Of a DNA stretch of 9,777 bases, positions 6,308 through 9,777 are shown piece after piece. The stretch's first letter is position 1; each line of letters begins with the position of its first letter. Both the position numbers and the translations under genes were made by a program. Source of the stretch: Synergistaceae bacterium (GTDB lineage: Bacteria; Synergistota; Synergistia; Synergistales; Aminobacteriaceae); assembly GCA_017475805.1 (NCBI GenBank), contig JAFVEW010000343.1, positions 1-9,777 of the forward strand. Direction: 5' to 3'. Under the pieces are notes generated by a model. It worked only from the letters and a program-made list of their open reading frames with translations. It was not told the origin of the DNA and searched no databases.

Positions 6308-6334
6308 GGGCGCGGTCAGCCCGTTGACCCCGAG
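6308..6334. other. GC-rich near-palindromic island, candidate cosN-like site
   Basis: By count 21 of 27 bases are G or C, against a clearly AT-rich surround. GGTCA (6314-6318) and TGACC (6325-6329) form an inverted repeat with a 6-base loop; GGGC (6308-6311) and GCCC (6319-6322) form a second, mutually exclusive one. A run of seven Ts follows (6336-6342), so a weak terminator is the alternative. Its place upstream of a Nu1/GpA-type terminase pair suggests a cohesive-end nicking site, but this is inference. Confidence 0.4.
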
Positions 6335-6346
6335 ATTTTTTTAGGC

Positions 6347-6360
6347 ACAAAAATTTTTGT
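6347..6360. repeat. Perfect 14-bp palindrome ACAAAAATTTTTGT
   Basis: The sequence is its own reverse complement. A-tract/T-tract palindromes like this are intrinsically bent and can bind dimeric proteins. It lies between the GC-rich island and the small terminase gene, where a bending site would be useful in a cos region. An AT-rich sequence produces such runs by chance more easily than others. Confidence 0.55.
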
Positions 6361-6421
6361 TTTGGCAGAGCTTGAAATTTGCGATAATGCCGATTTAGTT
6401 TTTATATCTGCCATGATTTTT

Positions 6422-6426
6422 AGGAG
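6422..6426 (+). promoter_or_regulatory. Shine-Dalgarno AGGAG that sets the small terminase start
   Basis: AGGAG lies 7 bases before ATG 6434, ideal spacing. It rules in favour of this start over the upstream TTG 6302 and ATG 6413, neither of which has a comparable site. Confidence 0.8.
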
Positions 6427-6433
6427 TAAAAAA

Positions 6434-6937
6434 ATGCCGTTTCCAAAATTAGAAGTTAAAGACTTGCGGGCAATGGAACTTTCAGCAAGAGAGGCCGCAA
6501 TACTTTTAGGAGTTTCTGACAGAACTTTTTATAGGCTTGTAGAGAATGATTTAGTTCCTCGCTTAAAAGAGGGCGTTTATTTGCTAAAAGATGTCGTAGA
6601 AGGATACGCTAAAAGTTTTGGAGGAAGCAAGGGGCTTACGGCGGCAAAGATAAGACAGGCGGCCGCTGATGCGGAGCTGAAAGAGCTTACAATTTCAGAG
6701 CGTAAAGGCGAGTTAGTTCCAATTTCCGCCGTTATGGAAGTTTACAGCGAAAATATCTCGAACATTCGCGCTAAAATCCTTGCGTTTCCTACAAAAATTG
6801 CGCCTGAACTTGTTGGGAAAGATTTAATTTCAATGCAGGCAAAATTAAAACATGAAATTTATGAATTATTAAAAGAACTTGCAGATTATGATGCAGACAG
6901 AGTTACTCGTAAGGCAGCACTTCAACGAAAGAAATAA
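6434..6937 (+). CDS. Terminase small subunit, Nu1-type
   Basis: This 167-residue protein selects phage DNA for packaging and hands it to the large subunit. Residues about 16-60 form a winged-helix/MerR-like DNA-binding domain (LSAREAAILLGVSDRTFYRL...GVYLLKDVVEGYAKSF), as in lambda gpNu1. A helical region follows (LTAAKIRQAAADAELKEL...RKGELVPISAVMEVYSE), typical of the Nu1 family, then a C-terminal helical segment that probably binds the large subunit (KHEIYELLKELADYDADRVTR). Start choice rests on AGGAG at 6422-6426 and on the foreign-looking sequence of the longer version. The next gene overlaps its end, so the two are translationally coupled. Candidate binding sites are the repeats in the upstream gap. 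Confidence 0.85.
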   Translation: MPFPKLEVKDLRAMELSAREAAILLGVSDRTFYRLVENDLVPRLKEGVYLLKDVVEGYAKSFGGSKGLTAAKIRQAAADAELKELTISERKGELVPISAVMEVYSENISNIRAKILAFPTKIAPELVGKDLISMQAKLKHEIYELLKELADYDADRVTRKAALQRKK

Positions 6938-8777
6938 ATTACTAAATCCGCCGCCTGATTTAACAATTTCAGAGTGGGCTGATGCAGAGCGTAAAATTCC
7001 GCCTGAAGCAAGTGCCGAACCTGGACAATGGCGGACATCACGAGCTGAGTACCAGCGCGAAATAATGAATGCAATCAGCGACGCTTTCACTGAAAGAGTT
7101 ATAGTTATGACAGCGGCTCAGGTCGGAAAAACTGAGATTATACTAAATACAATCGGATATTTTATTGATCAAGAGCCTTGCCCTATTTTGTGCTTAAATC
7201 CAACGATTGAAATGGGTGAAGCCTTTAGCAAAGATAGATTAGCTCCGATGATACGCGATACTCCAGTTTTAACGTACAAGATTAAAGACCCAAGAGCGCG
7301 TGATAGCGGCAACACTTTAAGACATAAGAAATTTGCGGGCGGACATATTACAATAGCCGGAGCAAATTCGCCGGCGTCGTTGGCGTCAAGGCCGATTAGG
7401 GTTTTATTATGCGACGAAGTAGACCGTTACCCAATTTCAGCTGGTGCAGAAGGCGACCCGCTTACCCTTGCAATGAAAAGAACACAAAACTTTTGGAACA
7501 GGCGTATTATATGGGTATCAACGCCGACATTAACAGGGACATCACGAATAGAAAAGGCTTATAACGCAAGCTCCCGCGAAGAATGGTGCGTGCCGTGTCC
7601 AACTTGCGGTGAATATCAGCCTTATTCATGGGAACAAATTTCTTATAAAGACTTGCAAGAGCCTATTATGAAGTGTATAAAATGCGGTGCTCTTCACAAC
7701 GAAATACAATGGAAAGCAGGGCAGGAGCGCGGTAAATGGATAGCAGAAAACCCTGATGAAAAGAAAATTCGCGGTTTTCATATGAATGCTTTTGCTTCGC
7801 CTTGGGCAACATGGAAAAGTTTAGTAAAAGATTACCAAGAGGCTTTTCAAAACGGCGAAGAAGAGTTAAAAGTGTGGTGGAATACAGCTTTAGGCTTGCC
7901 ATATGAAAACACAAACGGAGCAATAGAGGTCGAAGCTCTTGAAAGCCATCGCGAAAAATACAACGCTGAACTCCCCGACGGTGTTTTAGTATTAACTTGC
8001 GGCGTCGATACGCAAGATGACAGGCTTGAATGTGAAGTCGTAGGCTGGGGCGTAGGCTGTGAAAGCTGGGGAATTGAGTACCGTGTTTTTTATGGCGATC
8101 CCGGCTTAAAAGAAGTTTGGCAGGCTCTTGATGATTTTTTATCCAAAACTTGGAGCTATGCTAACGGTGATAAATTAGGCATATCATGCACTTGTATAGA
8201 CAGCGCGGGACATCATACTGACGAAGTTTATGAATTTTGCAAAACGAGAGCAAGAAGAAATATTTTTGCTATTGTCGGACGCGGTCTTGAAGGTATGCCT
8301 TCAGTAAGCAAGCCTACCCGCAATAACAGGCGGCATGTAACTTTATTCAAGTTAGGAGTAACAACTATCAAAGGCACACTATTTTCACGCTTAAAAGTTG
8401 AGGAGCGCGGCGTTGGATTTTGTCATTTTCCTATTGACGAAAAACGAGGCTATGACGCAGTTTATTTCAAGGGCTTGCTGTCAGAGCGAATGGTTGTTAA
8501 ACGAGTTAGAGGCCGCGATACAATAACGTGGGAGCCAAGAAGCCCTAATATTCGTAATGAACCTTTAGATACAAGGGTTTACGCGACGGGAGCTCTTGAA
8601 ATTTTTAATCCAAATTTTGAGCAATACTCACGTCGGCGGTTAAAAGTTGTTAGTAAAACTTCAATGCCGAAACGAAAGCAAACTATTGAAAAGCCTGAAC
8701 TTAAAAATATAGAGCCTCAGGAAATAAAAAAAATAGATACTTCAAGGGTATTTATAAAGCGCGGACTGCGTTTGTGA
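6888..8777 (+). CDS. Terminase large subunit, GpA-type packaging ATPase/nuclease
   Basis: The motor that cuts concatemeric DNA and drives it into the prohead; 629 residues from ATG 6888. A TTG at 6879 and an ATG at 6891 are alternatives, with no clear ribosome binding site for any of them, so coupling to the small subunit (about 50 bases overlap) is likely. The ATPase domain has a Walker A variant TAAQVGKTE (about 75-83), Walker B VLLCDE (172-177) and coupling motif VSTPT (210-214). Cysteine pairs CPTCG and CIKCG (about 237-267) look like a zinc-binding knuckle. The nuclease domain shows acidic residues in CGVDTQDDR (D374), CIDSAG (D438) and EPLDTR (D561). Length and motif order match lambda gpA relatives, and all key residues seem intact. 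The C-terminal tail is basic and probably contacts the portal. Confidence 0.95.
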   Translation: MMQTELLVRQHFNERNKLLNPPPDLTISEWADAERKIPPEASAEPGQWRTSRAEYQREIMNAISDAFTERVIVMTAAQVGKTEIILNTIGYFIDQEPCPILCLNPTIEMGEAFSKDRLAPMIRDTPVLTYKIKDPRARDSGNTLRHKKFAGGHITIAGANSPASLASRPIRVLLCDEVDRYPISAGAEGDPLTLAMKRTQNFWNRRIIWVSTPTLTGTSRIEKAYNASSREEWCVPCPTCGEYQPYSWEQISYKDLQEPIMKCIKCGALHNEIQWKAGQERGKWIAENPDEKKIRGFHMNAFASPWATWKSLVKDYQEAFQNGEEELKVWWNTALGLPYENTNGAIEVEALESHREKYNAELPDGVLVLTCGVDTQDDRLECEVVGWGVGCESWGIEYRVFYGDPGLKEVWQALDDFLSKTWSYANGDKLGISCTCIDSAGHHTDEVYEFCKTRARRNIFAIVGRGLEGMPSVSKPTRNNRRHVTLFKLGVTTIKGTLFSRLKVEERGVGFCHFPIDEKRGYDAVYFKGLLSERMVVKRVRGRDTITWEPRSPNIRNEPLDTRVYATGALEIFNPNFEQYSRRRLKVVSKTSMPKRKQTIEKPELKNIEPQEIKKIDTSRVFIKRGLRL

Positions 8778-8782
8778 GCGTG

Positions 8783-8791
8783 TGATATAAT
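8783..8791 (+). promoter_or_regulatory. Extended -10 promoter (TGaTATAAT) inside the late operon
   Basis: TG-A-TATAAT is a perfect extended -10 just after the large terminase stop. The -35 position (8763-8768) is poor, which an extended -10 can tolerate. Transcription would start near 8798 and give the small downstream gene its own promoter. Confidence 0.55.
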
Positions 8792-8813
8792 CTTTCTAAG
8801 AATTTTTAGAAAG
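8792..8813 (+). promoter_or_regulatory. Hairpin at the ribosome binding site of the small gene
   Basis: CTTTCTAA (8792-8799) and TTAGAAAG (8806-8813) form a perfect 8-bp stem with a 6-base loop. The right arm runs into the AAGGGAG ribosome binding site (8811-8817). In read-through mRNA from the late operon it could mask the site. A transcript starting near 8798 would lack most of the left arm and stay open. A terminator is less likely since no T run follows. Confidence 0.5.
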
Positions 8814-8825
8814 GGAGAAAAAACG

Positions 8826-9047
8826 ATGCAAGCTCAAGACTATGAGTGGTTCAAAGAAAATTATGCCTCTATTTATAAAAAATATGGAGATACTTATGTT
8901 GCAATAAAAAATAAAAAAATACTTGGCAATTATCCTTCTTATGCAGAAGGTGTTAAACAAACCCAAAAGAGTGAAGAAATTGGGACATTTATCGTTCAAC
9001 ATTGTAATGGCAACGAAACAGGTTATACTAATTACATTTTTCAATAA
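8826..9047 (+). CDS. Small DUF5678-like protein, possible moron
   Basis: This 73-residue protein matches the DUF5678 pattern: WFKENYASIYKKYGDTYVAI, then KNKKILGNYPSYAEGV, then a strand-like FIVQHC. The function of that family is unknown to me; it is widespread in bacteria and archaea. There is no signal peptide or membrane segment. AAGGGAG lies 8 bases before the ATG. Unlike its neighbours it does not overlap the gene before it and has a perfect extended -10 of its own plus a hairpin over its start site. A small gene with its own promoter between two late genes is the usual form of a phage moron, a cargo gene expressed in the lysogen. The moron reading is inference; the family call is fairly good. 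Confidence 0.75.
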   Translation: MQAQDYEWFKENYASIYKKYGDTYVAIKNKKILGNYPSYAEGVKQTQKSEEIGTFIVQHCNGNETGYTNYIFQ

Positions 9048-9053
9048 ATTTTT

Positions 9054-9338
9054 ATGCCCAATATCTCAGTTTTTACGTGTAAATATGCTGGAATTGTAAA
9101 ACGAATGATAAAAATACAAGAAAAATTAGAAATATCTGAAAAACGGTTAGAGCTTTATCTAAAGGCTGAGCAAGCTATTTTATCCGGCCAATCTTATGAG
9201 ATAGGCGACAGAAAATTAACACGTGCAAATTTGAAGGATGTTGTAGATACAATAAATTCTTTGAAGAAAGAAATTGCAGCACTTGAAACAAGATTAAACG
9301 GCCGTGCACGGGTCAGAATAGTAATGCCGAGTTGGTGA
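9054..9338 (+). CDS. DUF6148-like head-tail joining (gpW-like) protein
   Basis: This 94-residue protein is placed between terminase and portal, where lambda-like phages encode the small head-tail joining protein gpW. Its core fits that type: KRLELYLKAEQAILSGQSYEIGDRKLTRANL, then a helix ending in LKKEIAALETRLNGRARVRIVMP. Family members usually begin close to the KRLELYL segment. The first 17 residues (MPNISVFTCKYAGIVKR) look foreign and there is no ribosome binding site before ATG 9054, so ATG 9105 (MIKIQEKLEIS) may be the real start, giving 77 residues. Neither start has a good Shine-Dalgarno. The odd 5' end may mark the right edge of the inserted small gene upstream. The next gene begins 8 bases after the stop. 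Confidence 0.72.
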   Translation: MPNISVFTCKYAGIVKRMIKIQEKLEISEKRLELYLKAEQAILSGQSYEIGDRKLTRANLKDVVDTINSLKKEIAALETRLNGRARVRIVMPSW

Positions 9339-9346
9339 TTAAAATT

Positions 9347-9777
9347 GTGAAAAAGAAATTTAGTATAAAAAATTCAGGTTATTCACATTATGGAGCAAGC
9401 AGATTTAAGCCAAGCGTCAGCGCATGGAACTCGCTTTCAAAATCTCCTGCTGAAGATATTAGCGATAATCTTGAATTATTGCGCGAACGTTCAAGAGATT
9501 TGTACGCAGGCGGCGGACCTTTAGGTCGCGGAGCTGTCGATAGATTAGTACTAAATGCCGTCGGGCCGGGCTTGGTATTAAACTGCAGGATTGACGCTGA
9601 ATATTTAGGTCTGAGCGAAGTTGATGCTGAATATTGGGAACATAATACTGAACGTGAATTTGCATTTTGGGCTGAAAGTAAAGACTGTGATGTCGCTCGC
9701 AGCATGAATTTTTACGAATTACAAAACTTAGCTTTTAAGTCAGTTTTACTAAACGGTGATGCTCTTGTTGCAATGCC
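9347..9777 (+). CDS. Lambda-type portal protein, N-terminal part (3' end outside window)
   Basis: The frame is open from GTG 9347 to the right edge, 143 codons so far. The start MKKKFSIKNSGYSHYGASR is typical of lambda gpB-type portal proteins, which form the twelve-fold ring through which DNA enters the head. Further family signs are SPAEDISDNLELLRERSRDL, a small-residue stretch GGGPLGRGAVDRL, NAVGPGL, RIDAEYLGL, EREFAFWAES and the LLNGDALV strand near the cut. GGTGAT about 7 bases before the GTG is a modest ribosome binding site; GTG 9335 is another in-frame choice but would overlap the gene before. Portals of this type pair with GpA terminases, which agrees with the upstream gene. Confidence 0.9.
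   Translation, partial: MKKKFSIKNSGYSHYGASRFKPSVSAWNSLSKSPAEDISDNLELLRERSRDLYAGGGPLGRGAVDRLVLNAVGPGLVLNCRIDAEYLGLSEVDAEYWEHNTEREFAFWAESKDCDVARSMNFYELQNLAFKSVLLNGDALVAM

Larger units (their letters stand above)
6188..6433. other. Non-coding gap before small terminase; candidate cos/packaging region
   Basis: An in-frame extension of the small terminase back to a TTG at 6302 is open. The strong ribosome binding site at 6422-6426 and the match to the family show the gene starts at 6434, so these 246 bases are probably non-coding. They hold phased 11-bp repeats, a GC-rich near-palindrome, a 14-bp palindrome and a distant 6-bp inverted pair TGGCAG/CTGCCA (6363-6368, 6408-6413). In lambda-type phages the cos site lies directly upstream of the small terminase gene. 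Confidence 0.6.

Noticed and set aside
6308..6342. Intrinsic terminator (GGTCA/TGACC stem plus seven Ts)
   Set aside because: The stem is only five pairs and six bases separate it from the T run; kept only as the alternative to the cos-like reading.
6302..6433. N-terminal extension of the small terminase from TTG 6302
   Set aside because: It has no ribosome binding site and covers the GC-rich island and palindromes; AGGAG at 6422-6426 with ideal spacing supports ATG 6434.
9388..9705. Long - strand reading frame opposite the portal gene
   Set aside because: It is a shadow of the portal reading frame, which has clear family motifs; no ribosome binding site or recognisable protein on the - strand.
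1..9777. tRNA genes, CRISPR arrays, insertion sequences, attachment sites
   Set aside because: None seen by eye on either strand: no cloverleaf, no spaced array of 25-40 bp repeats, no transposase, no integrase.

Overview
The window is a segment of a tailed-phage genome, almost certainly a prophage or a temperate phage. It is AT-rich by eye and every recognisable gene lies on the + strand. Genes are packed tightly, overlap at start and stop codons, and carry good AGGAG-type ribosome binding sites. Several families (RecU-like resolvase, RinA/ArpU-like late regulator, DUF5678-like protein) and the strong Shine-Dalgarno sites suggest a low-GC anaerobic host such as a Bacillota or a low-GC Synergistota relative. 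The host is inference; nothing here names it.

Left part (1-5493), replication and recombination: the C-terminal part of an SF2 DEAD/DEAH-type helicase cut by the window edge, two consecutive BRO-N/antirepressor-type genes that together hold three BRO-N-like domains, a short RecU-like Holliday-junction nuclease, a 788-residue TOPRIM primase fused to an SF3 (D5-like) helicase, and a small unknown protein. Each gene overlaps the next by 4 to 28 bases, so this is one translationally coupled operon.

Middle (5474-5737): a non-coding gap holds six exact copies of the 9-mer ATGACACTT in both orientations, plus degenerate copies, nested palindromes and an AT-rich core. Next to the primase-helicase this looks like an iteron-type replication origin or a multi-site operator. 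It is followed by a RinA/ArpU-like late transcription regulator (5738-6187).

Second gap (6188-6433): 11-bp phased direct repeats, a strongly GC-rich near-palindromic island and a perfect 14-bp palindrome lie directly upstream of the small terminase gene. This is where lambda-type phages keep cos and the terminase binding sites.

Right part (6434-9777), packaging and head: Nu1-type small terminase, GpA-type large terminase, a small DUF5678-like gene with its own extended -10 promoter and a start-site hairpin (a possible moron), a DUF6148-like head-tail joining protein, and the first 143 codons of a lambda-type portal protein. The order (replication, late regulator, terminase, portal) fits a lambda-like module layout. 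The regulator is expected to switch on the packaging and head genes. The two gaps are the most interesting parts of the window.
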